Numbered from the stretch's first letter, positions 34,931 to 43,387 are shown. The stretch is 64,000 nt of DNA from Ralstonia sp. NFACC01 (GCF_900115545.1 NZ_FOWV01000009.1:140226-204225); one strand, 5' to 3'. Numbers and translations are program-made. The notes: a model not told the origin generated them from the sequence alone.

Positions 34931-35512
34931 TCATTTCACAAGTGACAGCCGCAAAACTTCGCTAACGTGCCGCCGATACGCAGCCGCAGTCCAGCCGCGC
35001 TTGACCACCAGATCATCCCAAGTCGCAGATGAGGTGAGTGACCAAATAAGATCCGCAGCGGCAGTAACCGAAATCCCATCACGGAGTGTGCCGTCTGCTT
35101 TGATACGGGCGGCAACGACACGGCAGCCTTCCAGGCGATCGCTTTGCCGGTCTTGCCATGCCTGCTCTGCATCGGGATCTTGCCGTCGCAGAAGTTCAAA
35201 GGCATCTGCAAGCGGCTTGTACGCGGGGCACAGTCGAGCCTGTCGGTCTACAAGGGCCAGCAGTGCTGCAAGACCGTTCTCAGCCGCCCTGATGCGGGCC
35301 TGCTCTTGAACAATCCCCCGCTTGCCGTCTACATATCGAAGCAGCGCGACGAATAGATCCGCCTTGTTCTCAAAGATCAGATACAGCGCTTGGCGGGACA
35401 GGTCTGCCTGCTTGGCAATCTGACTCATCGTGATGCCGGTAGCGCCGCCCTCGATGAGCGCCAATGTGGCTAGCAGAATCCGGGCGCGCGTCGTTGGCTC
35501 TGGACTTGACAC
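34931..35512 (-). CDS. TetR/AcrR-family regulator
   Basis: A complete 193-residue TetR regulator: HTH TMSQIAKQADLSRQALYLIF (about 23-42) with ENKADLFVALLRYV following, and a helical ligand domain. It starts at a GTG (35512) that lies inside the left arm of a perfect 12-bp inverted repeat, so it should repress itself and the divergent small gene at 35588. The ligand is unknown. Confidence 0.88.
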   Translation of the reverse strand: MSSPEPTTRARILLATLALIEGGATGITMSQIAKQADLSRQALYLIFENKADLFVALLRYVDGKRGIVQEQARIRAAENGLAALLALVDRQARLCPAYKPLADAFELLRRQDPDAEQAWQDRQSDRLEGCRVVAARIKADGTLRDGISVTAAADLIWSLTSSATWDDLVVKRGWTAAAYRRHVSEVLRLSLVK

Positions 35513-35542
35513 TGTGTAAACTCCAACTTAGTTTACACAGTG
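35510..35542. promoter_or_regulatory. TetR operator: perfect 12-bp inverted repeat
   Basis: CACTGTGTAAAC (35510-35521), 9-bp spacer, GTTTACACAGTG (35531-35542). The right arm also forms the local palindrome TTTACACAGTGTAAA (35532-35546). It overlaps the tetR start codon and precedes the divergent gene. Confidence 0.88.
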
Positions 35543-35587
35543 TAAAGCGGCGTTCTCCTTTTGAGAATGGCCCAACTGGAGAACACC

Positions 35588-35821
35588 ATGCAAGTACACA
35601 TATTTCGAGGCCAAGGTCGCGTATTCGGTTTCACGTTGGATGAGCGCGGCACGAACCTGCCCGAGCGGCACGGCCCGTGGAGCCCGTTCAAGGTGCTCGA
35701 CATGCACCCGGACGAGCCGCACCGTGGCGTCGATGTGAACTCGTGCCTGGACGATATCGAGCAGTACGGATTCCACCTCACCGACGCGCACGAGCGAATT
35801 ACGCACTTGAATGTGGCCTAG
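35588..35821 (+). CDS. Small hypothetical protein divergent from tetR
   Basis: A 77-residue protein, MQVHIFRGQGRVFGFTLDE at the start and DDIEQYGFHLTDAHERI near the end, mostly polar. Start ATG 35588 follows ACTGGAGAAC; an upstream in-frame ATG at 35567 is possible. No family recognised, though the size and composition suggest a small soluble binding protein. It is placed to be repressed by the divergent TetR through the shared operator. Confidence 0.7.
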   Translation: MQVHIFRGQGRVFGFTLDERGTNLPERHGPWSPFKVLDMHPDEPHRGVDVNSCLDDIEQYGFHLTDAHERITHLNVA

Positions 35822-35889
35822 CTGCGATGCTAACGGCAGCCCGCCGGGGTGCAGGCGTTGGGCGTATCGTCAGACTCGATCCGTCGCGC

Positions 35890-36216
35890 TCAAAGAGCCA
35901 ACCGCTCGACGATGACCTCGCTGACCTGGACCACTGGCACGATGTCGGTGTAGTTGGCGATGTCGCCCAGAATTTCGGCGCGGTGCGGTTGGATGGCCGC
36001 CTCGTAGCCTTCGACCGAATCACAGATGAACGCGCACATCGCCACGAAGGCGGGCGGTTCTCCGGGCGCCCTGCCCGTCAAGCCTTTGTCAACGGTGTAG
36101 TAAGCGCAGGCGCTGCCCAGCGCGGCCTTCACCATCGGCATGTGCCGTTCGCGGTAGTAGGTGTGGTCGAAGCGTGCGCCTTCGGTGTACGGGTACATCA
36201 CGGTGACCTTGATCAT
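35890..36216 (-). CDS. EthD-family protein, copy C
   Basis: A 108-residue paralogue of the protein at 29799-30125: MIKVTVMYPYTEGARFDHTY, RERHMPMVKAALGSACAYYT, ending VVQVSEVIVERLAL. The 5' leader with AAGGAG and about 60 bp upstream are also shared, so the duplication includes the promoter. The frame is intact, with most differences conservative, which argues for a functional protein. Confidence 0.85.
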   Translation of the reverse strand: MIKVTVMYPYTEGARFDHTYYRERHMPMVKAALGSACAYYTVDKGLTGRAPGEPPAFVAMCAFICDSVEGYEAAIQPHRAEILGDIANYTDIVPVVQVSEVIVERLAL

Positions 36217-36327
36217 GCGGTTCTCCTTGCCATCAATGGCGTCGTCGCCCTGCGATTCTCGTGACAGCCAACGATCATACCGGCTTGCGGCTGACGGAGC
36301 CCCGGGGCTTCTGTTCCGGTCAAGTCA

Positions 36328-36490
36328 GGCAGACCGCTACCCCGGCATGCTCATCGTCCTGCAGGCTGAGGACGCAAAAGAGCCGGTCGTGATTTCCGCG
36401 GGCAGCCATCGGCACAAGCGCGCCCGCGCGCTGACTGACTTTGCGCGGGCGTCGGTGCAGATTTCGGATTTGATTGAGGCGGGGGTGTAG
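36328..36490 (+). pseudogene. Orphan gene tail of the EthD cassette, copy C
   Basis: Encodes ADRYPGMLIVLQ, EDAKEPVVISAGSHRHKRAR and ALTDFARASVQISDLIEAGV followed by TAG, almost identical to the C-terminus at 46893-47177. The 5' half of that gene is absent. It stands head to head with EthD copy C and is followed by the IS30-type element. Confidence 0.8.
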
Positions 36491-36567
36491 GGGGTTGGCC
36501 TGGGGCTCGCATCGCTGGTCGGGTTGGCGGCGGTGCGGGCAATCTTGACTGGCTGCTTCTGGCTGCG

Positions 36568-37788
36568 GATTCAACCGGTCAATGCAACACACTAGAGACT
36601 GCATGAGCAGTGGAGGTGTTGCAAATGAAACAACGGCGCCGGATCTATTACACAGAGAGTCAGAAGGCACTCATGTGGGAGCGCTGGCGTAAGGGCGACT
36701 CTCTCCAGCATATTGCCCAACTGTTCGATCGGAACCATTCTTCTGTACAAGGGATTCTCGTGCAGACCGGCGGTATCCAGCCGGCACAACGCCACCGCTC
36801 CAGGCTGGCGTTGACGCTTGCCGAGCGAGAAGAGATCTCTCGCTCGGTTGTGGCGGGGCTCTCGATACGTTCGATCGCCTCCCGGCTAGGGCGAGCTCCG
36901 TCCACCATTAGCCGCGAACTCCGGCGAAATGGTGGAATCCATAGCTATCGCGCAAATCGGGCCGATGAACTTGCCTGGGTTCGAGCACGGCGTCCCAAGC
37001 TATGCAAGCTCGTTAGAAACCGGACCCTAGCGCAGGTCGTGGCAGCCAAGCTGCGGCTACAGTGGTCCCCTGAGCAGATTGCCGGCTGGCTCAAGCATGC
37101 ATATGCCGTCAACAAGGACTACCCTGGTGTCACACGAGACGATCTATCGCAGCCAGTACATACAGGCCCGCGGTGCGCTTAAGAAGGAGCTGCTCGAACA
37201 CTTGCGGCGTGAAAGAGCCATGCGTCCTTGGCGGCACCATACGCAGAAGACGGACGACCATGGCCGGATCTCTGAGACGCTGCCGATCAGCGAGCGGCCT
37301 GCTACGGCGGAGGACCGTGCGGTGCCCGGCCACTGGGAAGGCGACCTGCTCTTCGGCAGCGCTAACAGCCAGATCGTCACCTTGGTCGAGCGTCAGACTA
37401 GGTCCGTGACGCTGCTGAAAGTGGCCAGCAAAGATACGGGGACTGTGATCAACGCCCTGATCAAGAACGCCGTCAAATTGCCTCAGGAACTGTACAAGTC
37501 GCTGACGTGGGATCGCGGCAAGGAGATGGCCGACCACAAGCGCTTCACCGTTGCTACGGACATCAAGGTCTACTTCTGTGTCCTCATCATCCCTGGCAAC
37601 GCGGCTCGAACGAGAACACGAACGGCCTCTTGAAACAGTACTTCCCGAAAGGTACTGATCTCTCCATGCATTCGCAGGCTAAGCTCAATGCTGTCGCCAG
37701 ACGACTCAACGAGCGTCCGCGCAAGACTCTAAACTTCGATACGCCAGCGGAACGATTCCATCGATCTGATGCATTGACCGGTTGAATC
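36568..37788 (+). mobile_element. IS30-family insertion sequence, inactive
   Basis: Exact 18-bp terminal inverted repeats GATTCAACCGGTCAATGC (36568-36585) and its complement (37771-37788) bound a 1.22-kb element with a single transposase gene. Flanking bases read GGCTGC-G and GGCAGCC, so the insertion is in or beside a palindromic target, as IS30 elements prefer. It interrupts the repeat DNA downstream of EthD cassette C. Confidence 0.88.
36625..37785 (+). pseudogene. IS30-family transposase with two frameshifts
   Basis: Three frames together make a full IS30 transposase. The first (36625 to about 37130) has the N-terminal HTH region (LTLAEREEISRSVVAGLSIR, then RSIASRLGRAPSTISRELRR). The second (about 37125-37580) has VSHETIYRSQYIQARG and the DDE core start PGHWEGDLLFG, VERQTRS and TWDRGKEMADH. 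The third (about 37575-37785) has HPWQRGSNENTNGLLKQYFP with the final catalytic Glu. The second shift is explained by one lost base in a TGTGATCCT-like motif (about 37580). Transposition activity is therefore unlikely. Confidence 0.88.
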
Positions 37789-37819
37789 GGCAGCCGAAAG
37801 CGGACGGAGGCCTCTCCAT

Positions 37820-37856
37820 GAAAAATGGCCGGTTCTGATGACAGACCGGCCATTGG
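37820..37856 (-). terminator. Hairpin terminator downstream of hxlR-type gene
   Basis: AATGGCCGGT (37824-37833), 11-base loop, ACCGGCCATT (37845-37854). On the minus strand it ends in TTTTT. It is the first good terminator after the HxlR gene. Confidence 0.75.
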
Positions 37857-37992
37857 TACTTTCAGGGGCGGATGATCAGCTTCTTTGCCCGACTACTTCA
37901 GCTATGTGATCTTTGCAGACCGTGGCGAAGTTTTCACATAGCGGACACCGCTAGCTTTGCACCACAAGATGTATGTCAGGACGCAATTAGTA

Positions 37993-38478
37993 CTAATTTG
38001 CGCTTTCCTTCTCGTCGTCGGCGCGGAGTTCGTCCAATGCCGAGCTCGCCGGCCGCGGAGCACCGAGATGCAGGTGACGTAGTTCGTCCATAAGGACACT
38101 CCAAAGTGAAGGGCCGCCCTTTTCCAGCACCTCCGCGCGTAAAGACGCCTCTTTGCTCGCTTGCGTATGGCGGAGGCCCCAGGCAGCCATCTGTGCAAGC
38201 ACAGGCACAAGCTGTATGGCCGCTTCCGTAAGGCTATAGATCCCTTTCTGCTGATGATTCGGATCCGGAGATCGTGTCAGCAGGCCAGATGCGGTCAAGT
38301 GCTTCAGTCGGCTTGCGAGGATGTTCGACGCGATGCCTTCCTCATTTCGCTCCAACAGGGCGCCATAGCTGCGCCGGTTCGCGAACATGACATCGCGGAT
38401 AACGATCAGGCTCCAGCGGTCGCCAATCTGCTCAAGCGTCAAGTTGATCGGGCAGCCCGATCGTCCCGTTTGTTGCAC
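37993..38478 (-). CDS. HxlR-family transcriptional regulator
   Basis: A 161-residue winged-helix regulator: CPINLTLEQIGDRWSLIVIR (about 9-28), RRSYGALLERNEEGIASNIL and ASRLKHLTASGLLTRSPDPN, typical HxlR. An acidic 35-residue C-terminal tail follows. The GTG at 38478 is preceded at the right distance by AAGGAGG, which fixes the start. Two palindromes with the same arms lie upstream, between this gene and the divergent operon starting at 38745, so it probably represses both. Confidence 0.88.
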   Translation of the reverse strand: MQQTGRSGCPINLTLEQIGDRWSLIVIRDVMFANRRSYGALLERNEEGIASNILASRLKHLTASGLLTRSPDPNHQQKGIYSLTEAAIQLVPVLAQMAAWGLRHTQASKEASLRAEVLEKGGPSLWSVLMDELRHLHLGAPRPASSALDELRADDEKESAN

Positions 38479-38500
38479 AGCCAACCTCCTTGAATTTCTA

Positions 38501-38552
38501 CTTGCATTATGCAAGAGGTCAGAATATTCTTCAACCACTTGCACTTTGCAAG
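38501..38552. promoter_or_regulatory. Twin HxlR-type operators
   Basis: CTTGCATTATGCAAG (38501-38515) and CTTGCACTTTGCAAG (38538-38552) share the arms CTTGCA/TGCAAG. Centres are 37 bp apart. They lie 23-74 bp upstream of the hxlR-type start. Confidence 0.88.
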
Positions 38553-38744
38553 TGCTTAGAGGTCATGCCACCTCGAAGAAGGAATCGAACGCACGTGCGG
38601 CTTTCATCACGGGTCACCGCAGCAATTCGGTCGCGCGGGTGGCCGAAAAGCTGGCAGCACCGACAAGGCACGATGAGTTGGCGTTTCGCTAAAGATCATT
38701 ACGTACAAACGTATCCCACTACACACGCTGGTCAGGAAACCACT

Positions 38745-39728
38745 ATGAAATTCTCCACAATCATTTCGCGGACCGTGCTCGCGGCATCGCTAGCATTCGC
38801 TGGGTCCTTCGTTGTTGTAGCACCGGCCCGAGCTGCTGCGCCGATGCAGCACAAGCAGGTTGCGGGCTTCTATCGCTCGATGATTGGCGACTATGAAATC
38901 ACCGCTCTCCATGACGGCAGCGGCAGCATTGACTCCAACCTCCTACATGGCGATCCGGCACTCATCCAGTCCCTCCTGGCGCGCTCCTTCCAGAACGATC
39001 CCAAGAACGTCTCGGCCACCGTCCAAGGCTACCTCGTCAACACCGGCTCCAAGCTCGTCCTCATCGATACGGGTGCAGGCGGTCACTGGGGCGGCCCCGC
39101 CCTGGGCAAGCTCGTGCAGAACTTGAAGGCCTCCGGCTACAAGCCGGAGCAGATCGACCTGGTGCTGCTGACCCATCTTCATGCCGACCATGTTGGCGGT
39201 ATCTACAAAGACGGGAAACGCGTCTTCCCGAACGCGACCGTGATGATGAAGAAGGCCGACGCCGACTTCTGGCTGTCGAAGGAAATCACTGCCAAGGCCC
39301 CGGAAGAAGCAAAAATTTTCTTCGAGGTGGCCCAGGATGCCGCCGCGCCTTACATCGCCGCAGGCAAGTGGAAGCCGTACGAAGGCATGGGCGAAATCGT
39401 TCCCGGCATTGCTCCGTATGCCATTCCCGGCCATACACCCGGTCACACCGGCTACATGATTTCTTCAAAGGGTCAGTCATTGCTGGTCTGGGGCGATGTC
39501 ACTCACGTCACCGCCGTCCAGATGCCGCACCCGGAAATCGGCATCGCCTTCGACTCAGACAGTGCGGCAGCCATCAAAACGCGTGAAGACCTTTTGGTGA
39601 AGCTCGCTGCGGACAAGACGATGATTGCCGCCGCCCACATGCCGTTCCCTGGCCTGGGCCGTGTTCGCAAGGCCGACACCGGCGTTGGCTACGACTGGGT
39701 ACCGGCAACCTTCGTAAACCTGAAGTGA
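38745..39728 (+). CDS. Secreted metallo-beta-lactamase-fold hydrolase, methyl parathion hydrolase-like (copy 2)
   Basis: A 327-residue paralogue of the protein at 32481-33464, with signal peptide (cleavage after ARAA). Metal motif LTHLHADHVGG (about 138-148), then IPGHTPGHTGY and LVWGDVTHVTAVQ; late His in AAAHMPFPGLGR. The overall similarity to methyl parathion hydrolase is again strong (GFYRSMIGDYEITALHDG). It is the first gene after the twin HxlR operators, so it is probably induced. Likely substrates are lactones or aryl esters. Residue differences from copy 1 suggest divergence rather than a recent duplicate. Confidence 0.9.
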   Translation: MKFSTIISRTVLAASLAFAGSFVVVAPARAAAPMQHKQVAGFYRSMIGDYEITALHDGSGSIDSNLLHGDPALIQSLLARSFQNDPKNVSATVQGYLVNTGSKLVLIDTGAGGHWGGPALGKLVQNLKASGYKPEQIDLVLLTHLHADHVGGIYKDGKRVFPNATVMMKKADADFWLSKEITAKAPEEAKIFFEVAQDAAAPYIAAGKWKPYEGMGEIVPGIAPYAIPGHTPGHTGYMISSKGQSLLVWGDVTHVTAVQMPHPEIGIAFDSDSAAAIKTREDLLVKLAADKTMIAAAHMPFPGLGRVRKADTGVGYDWVPATFVNLK

Positions 39729-39736
39729 GTTGAACC

Positions 39737-40630
39737 ATGACCTACGATTCATCTTCCATCCGCAAGCTGCGCGAGGCGATGTTCGCTTCCGGCTTTGCGC
39801 ACCCCGTACGCACCATCGAGACGCTCCGCGTCGGCATGGAGGCAATTTCACAAGCGAACCCGCCGGCGGCCGACCTGACCGTCGAACCGACCCAGCTCGG
39901 CGGCGTAGCCGCGGTGGCCATTACGGCGCCCGGCGCGTCCAAAGATCGAGTCATCTACCATTTTCACGGTGGTGGTTGGGTGGCTGGCTCTCCTGCCTCG
40001 CATCTGGGCATGCTCGGAGAGCTGTCGCGAGCAGCAAAGTCCCAGGTCATCGTCCTGGACCACTCCTGGGCACCTGAGCACCCATTTCCGGCGTCCTACG
40101 ACGAGTCCATCCGCGGCTACGAGGCAGTGCGTGCGCTTGGCAAGCCGTTCGCCGTGACGGGAGACTCCAGCGGCGGTGGCATGGCTCTCAACGTTCTTGC
40201 CTACGCATCCTCGAAAGGCCACCAGGACGCGCGAGCAGCCCTACTCATTAGCCCCTGGGCAGACCTAACGCTGACGCTGCCCTCGTTAACACAGTTGGCC
40301 GAACGCGATCCCATGGTCAATACGAGCGCGATGCGGGAGATGGTCAAGGCTTACGCTGGGGGCCACGATTTAAAGGATCCGCGCATCTCACCCATGTTCG
40401 CTGACATGCACGGTTTTCCTCCGCTGCTCATCCATGTCGGAAGCGACGAAGTACTTCTCGACGACGCGCTTGAAATTGACCGAAGGGTGCGCGCGGCCGG
40501 CGGCGATTCGCACCTCGAGGTCTGGCCCGAGATGCTGCACGTTTGGCACATTCAGACAGGCTCTTTGCCTCAGGCCCACGACGCGCTGCAGAGAGCCGGC
40601 GAGTTTCTCCTCGGGCACCTCGAGAAGTAG
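39737..40630 (+). CDS. Alpha/beta hydrolase of the HSL family
   Basis: A 297-residue cytosolic esterase/lipase-type enzyme. The oxyanion motif is IYHFHGGGWVAGSPASH (about 74-90) and the nucleophile Ser lies in TGDSSGGGMALNV (about 140-152). The acid and His fit HVGSDEVLLDDAL (about 233) and MLHVWHIQTG (about 268). It starts 8 bp after the MBL hydrolase stop, so it is in the same transcript. Confidence 0.9.
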   Translation: MTYDSSSIRKLREAMFASGFAHPVRTIETLRVGMEAISQANPPAADLTVEPTQLGGVAAVAITAPGASKDRVIYHFHGGGWVAGSPASHLGMLGELSRAAKSQVIVLDHSWAPEHPFPASYDESIRGYEAVRALGKPFAVTGDSSGGGMALNVLAYASSKGHQDARAALLISPWADLTLTLPSLTQLAERDPMVNTSAMREMVKAYAGGHDLKDPRISPMFADMHGFPPLLIHVGSDEVLLDDALEIDRRVRAAGGDSHLEVWPEMLHVWHIQTGSLPQAHDALQRAGEFLLGHLEK

Positions 40631-40677
40631 CACGCGCGCCCCTCAACGAAGACATAGACACTAGATTGGAGATTGCA

Positions 40678-41088
40678 ATGACTACTGACAACAACACGCC
40701 GGCAACGGCATGGATGCAAATCGTCAAAAAGAAAGGAACGAGCGACTTCGCGACGTCGTTCACCGCTGACGCCAGCCTTCAGACTTCAGCCCTCAGCAAG
40801 GCCGTGGTCGGCCCGACGCTCATCGGGGCGTTCTTTACCGCGACGAGCACGATGTATGAACACTTCGTGTTCACTGCGGAGACGATGGACGGTACGAAGA
40901 CCTACCTTGAGTGGGATGCCATCCACAGTGGCAAGCCTGTCGCCGGCATCACCATCCTCACTCGAAATGAGTCTGGCCTCATCAACAACATCAAGCTCTT
41001 CCAAAGCCCGTTTCCCGTCGTCCGCGAATTCTCATCTGACCTCAAGGAGCGGCTCGTGGGAACACTCGGTCAGGACTTCTTTAGCTAA
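40678..41088 (+). CDS. SnoaL-like/NTF2-like protein
   Basis: A 136-residue cone-fold protein: FATSFTADASLQTSALSKAV, HFVFTAETMDGTKTYLEWDA and SGLINNIKLFQSPFPVVREF. These are typical of the NTF2-like fold, which holds isomerases, dehydratases and binding proteins. The start at 40678 begins just after the hydrolase gene; the open upstream extension is rejected. Function unknown, but conserved as an accessory enzyme in aromatic and lactone catabolic clusters. Confidence 0.8.
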   Translation: MTTDNNTPATAWMQIVKKKGTSDFATSFTADASLQTSALSKAVVGPTLIGAFFTATSTMYEHFVFTAETMDGTKTYLEWDAIHSGKPVAGITILTRNESGLINNIKLFQSPFPVVREFSSDLKERLVGTLGQDFFS

Positions 41089-41150
41089 GCCGGGAAACAG
41101 CCAACTTCATCGCCTCATCCAATCTGAACAACACAACCGAGCAAACGCTC

Positions 41151-41564
41151 ATGCCAATATTTCATGCCCACATTCCGGCTCAAAAATTCTCTAGCGAAGA
41201 GAAGCGGGCTCTGGCGGATGCTTTAAATCTCGCTCTTCATGAAGCCATGGATACGCCTATGGATGATCGCTTCGTCATCATCAGTGAGCACAAGGACGAC
41301 GAATTCTTCATCCATCCGACTTTTCCTAACCTGAAGAGATCCGACAAACGCATGATCGTAACGGTGACGTCCGGCACCAGCAGGACAGTGGAGCAAAAGC
41401 GCAAGCTCGCGGAGTTGGTCACCCGCTACGCCGTAGAAAAGGTTGGCGTCAGCCAGGACGATGTCACCCTGTTGATGTACGCCATCCCCCTGGAGAGCAT
41501 GAGCTTCGGCGGTGGAAAGCTGGTCTCTGACATCGACCTCTCTATGCCTTGGGTCAACAAGTAA
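41151..41564 (+). CDS. Tautomerase-family protein
   Basis: A 137-residue protein with the tautomerase-superfamily N-terminal proline (MPIFHAHIPAQKFSSEEKRA, Pro at position 2 becoming residue 1) and a C-terminal half containing TVEQKRKLAELVTRYAVEKV. The length fits the larger tautomerase_2 type with two beta-alpha-beta units. A 229-bp gap follows, with a short coupled ORF before the flavin reductase gene. Confidence 0.85.
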   Translation: MPIFHAHIPAQKFSSEEKRALADALNLALHEAMDTPMDDRFVIISEHKDDEFFIHPTFPNLKRSDKRMIVTVTSGTSRTVEQKRKLAELVTRYAVEKVGVSQDDVTLLMYAIPLESMSFGGGKLVSDIDLSMPWVNK

Positions 41565-41639
41565 GAAGGACGAAGCTGCCCTGCTCTTTGGATTCGGGGC
41601 AGTGAATGACTTGAAACGGACGTCCCGATCGTTTCTCAG

Positions 41640-41662
41640 GTGGGGGGCTCATGCCCCCCCGA
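41640..41662. other. GC-rich hairpin in the operon
   Basis: GGGGGGC (41642-41648), loop TCAT, GCCCCCC (41653-41659). There is no T-tract, so it may be an mRNA processing or attenuation element rather than a terminator. Confidence 0.5.
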
Positions 41663-41692
41663 TCCGACACCATTCTCTGGACGCGTATCGGG

Positions 41693-41797
41693 ATGAATAG
41701 AGCCACCACTCCGGCCCTGGTGCTGCCGACGCGCACCGAGCCGGAGGCGTTGGAGGCTGCATTCCTTGCGCCCGTCCCCCAAGAGGTAAAGCTATGA
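41693..41797 (+). CDS. Short coupled ORF before the flavin reductase gene
   Basis: A 34-codon frame starting ATG and ending in the TGA that overlaps the next ATG (ATGA at 41794-41797). The peptide TPALVLPTRTEPEALEAAFL resembles the C-terminus of a larger enzyme, so it may be a gene remnant that now serves to couple translation. There is no good ribosome binding site. Confidence 0.4.
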   Translation: MNRATTPALVLPTRTEPEALEAAFLAPVPQEVKL

Positions 41798-42414
41798 CCG
41801 ACTGGCATTTCTACGAACCGGCGCAGGGGCACTCTTTGCGCCACGATCCCCTCAACGCCATCGTCGCTCCGCGACCGATCGGCTGGATCAGCACAGTCTC
41901 TAACGACGGCGTGCGCAATCTTGCGCCCTACAGCTTCTTCAACCTGTTCAGCTACAAGCCGCCGATCGTCGGCTTTTGCTCGCTTGGTGCAAAGGACTCG
42001 CTCGCCAACGCGCGAGACACCGGCGAGTTCGTATGGAACCTGGCGACGCGAGAACTCGCCGAGGCGATGAACGCCTCCGCGGCAATGGTGCCAGCGCACG
42101 TCGATGAGTTCGAGCTGGCCAAGCTGCAGACGCTGCCCTCTGCCAAAGTGCGGCCATCGCGCGTTGCGGCCAGCCCGGTGCAGTTCGAATGCGTGGTCAC
42201 CCAGATCGTGCAGCTTGAGGCGCAGAGCGGCGCGGCGCTCCCGGCGTGGCTGGTGTTAGGCGAGGCGGTAGCGATCCACATTGACCGGCAGTTGATCAAG
42301 GACGGTGTGTACCAGACTGCGCAGGCGCGCCCGATCCTGCGTGGCGGTGGACCGGCCGACTACTTCGAAATCGGCGCGGGGCAGCTCTTCACGCTTGAGC
42401 GACCGGGTGCTTGA
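41794..42414 (+). CDS. Flavin reductase-like domain protein
   Basis: A 206-residue protein of the flavin reductase (FMN-binding split barrel) family: IVAPRPIGWISTVSNDGVRN (about 22-41) and APYSFFNLFSYKPPIVGFCS (about 43-62) are the standard flavin-binding motifs, with TGEFVWNLATRELAEAMN next. The protein supplies reduced flavin to a partner or acts as an NAD(P)H flavoenzyme in its own right. No partner monooxygenase gene is seen in the operon. The start is preceded by AAGAGG. Confidence 0.9.
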   Translation: MTDWHFYEPAQGHSLRHDPLNAIVAPRPIGWISTVSNDGVRNLAPYSFFNLFSYKPPIVGFCSLGAKDSLANARDTGEFVWNLATRELAEAMNASAAMVPAHVDEFELAKLQTLPSAKVRPSRVAASPVQFECVVTQIVQLEAQSGAALPAWLVLGEAVAIHIDRQLIKDGVYQTAQARPILRGGGPADYFEIGAGQLFTLERPGA

Positions 42415-42460
42415 CTTGGCGACGAGCGCCACCTGACATCTTTCTACAGGGAGAACTCCC

Positions 42461-43357
42461 ATGTTTCAACGTACCGATATCGCCTTCGAAGCAGAGGGTG
42501 GCATCACACTGCGCGGCTGGCTCTATGTGCCCACCAGCGGCACCGGCCCCTATCCCGCCATCACCATGGCGCATGGCTATGCCGGCGTGAAGGAGCACGG
42601 CCTGGAGCCATCCGCCGAGAAATTCGCCTCCAGCGGCTTTGTCGTCCTCCTGCACGATCACCGCAACTTCGGCGCCAGCGACGGCACGCCGCGCCAGGAT
42701 ATCGACCCATGGCGTCAGATCGCCGATTGGCGGCGCGCGATCAGCTTCCTCGAACACCAGGACGTCGTCGACGCGAAGCGCATTGGCTTGTGGGGCACGA
42801 GCTATTCCGGCGGCCACGCGCTCGTGCTTGGCGCAACAGAACGCCGCTTGCGCGCGATCGTCGCGCAGGTGCCGACGATCAGCGGCTTCGAGCAAGGCTT
42901 GCGCCGCATTCCGCCCGACGCCATCGCCGCCATCGAGGAGGCCTTCACGGCGGACGAGCGCGCGCAAGCACGCGGCGCCGCGCCGCGAAGGCAGACGATC
43001 GTCAGCGCCGATCCTGCAATCCCTGCTTCGTACCGCGCCAAGGATGCCATTGAGTTCTATCTGCAGCCCGTGCCAGACGGCGCCTGGGAGAACAGCGTCA
43101 CGGTGCGCTCGACGCGCGCCGCGCGCATGTACGAACCGGGCACGTGGATTACGCGCGTGTCTCCCACGCCGCTGCTAATGATCGTCGCGCTGCAGGACAC
43201 GATCACGCTGACCGATCTGGAGCTGGCCGCCTACGAGCGCGCCCTTGAGCCGAAGCGCCTTGTGACGATCCCAGGCGGCCACTTCGATCCGTACATCACC
43301 AGATTCGATCAATCCAGTGCCGCCGCGCTGGACTGGTTCAAGGAACACCTCGCGTAA
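42461..43357 (+). CDS. Alpha/beta hydrolase
   Basis: A 298-residue alpha/beta hydrolase of the dienelactone/prolyl-oligopeptidase-like class. Nucleophile Ser is in GLWGTSYSGGHAL (about 109-121), and ITMAHGYAGVKEHGLEPSAE (about 33-52) forms the oxyanion side. The active His is probably in IPGGHFDPYI (about 270). Preceded by AGGGAGAA. It sits between the flavin reductase and crotonase genes and may cleave an ester, lactone or C-C bond formed in this pathway. Confidence 0.88.
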   Translation: MFQRTDIAFEAEGGITLRGWLYVPTSGTGPYPAITMAHGYAGVKEHGLEPSAEKFASSGFVVLLHDHRNFGASDGTPRQDIDPWRQIADWRRAISFLEHQDVVDAKRIGLWGTSYSGGHALVLGATERRLRAIVAQVPTISGFEQGLRRIPPDAIAAIEEAFTADERAQARGAAPRRQTIVSADPAIPASYRAKDAIEFYLQPVPDGAWENSVTVRSTRAARMYEPGTWITRVSPTPLLMIVALQDTITLTDLELAAYERALEPKRLVTIPGGHFDPYITRFDQSSAAALDWFKEHLA

Positions 43358-43387
43358 CCTCAACTTGCGACAATGCAGGAGCCCGAC

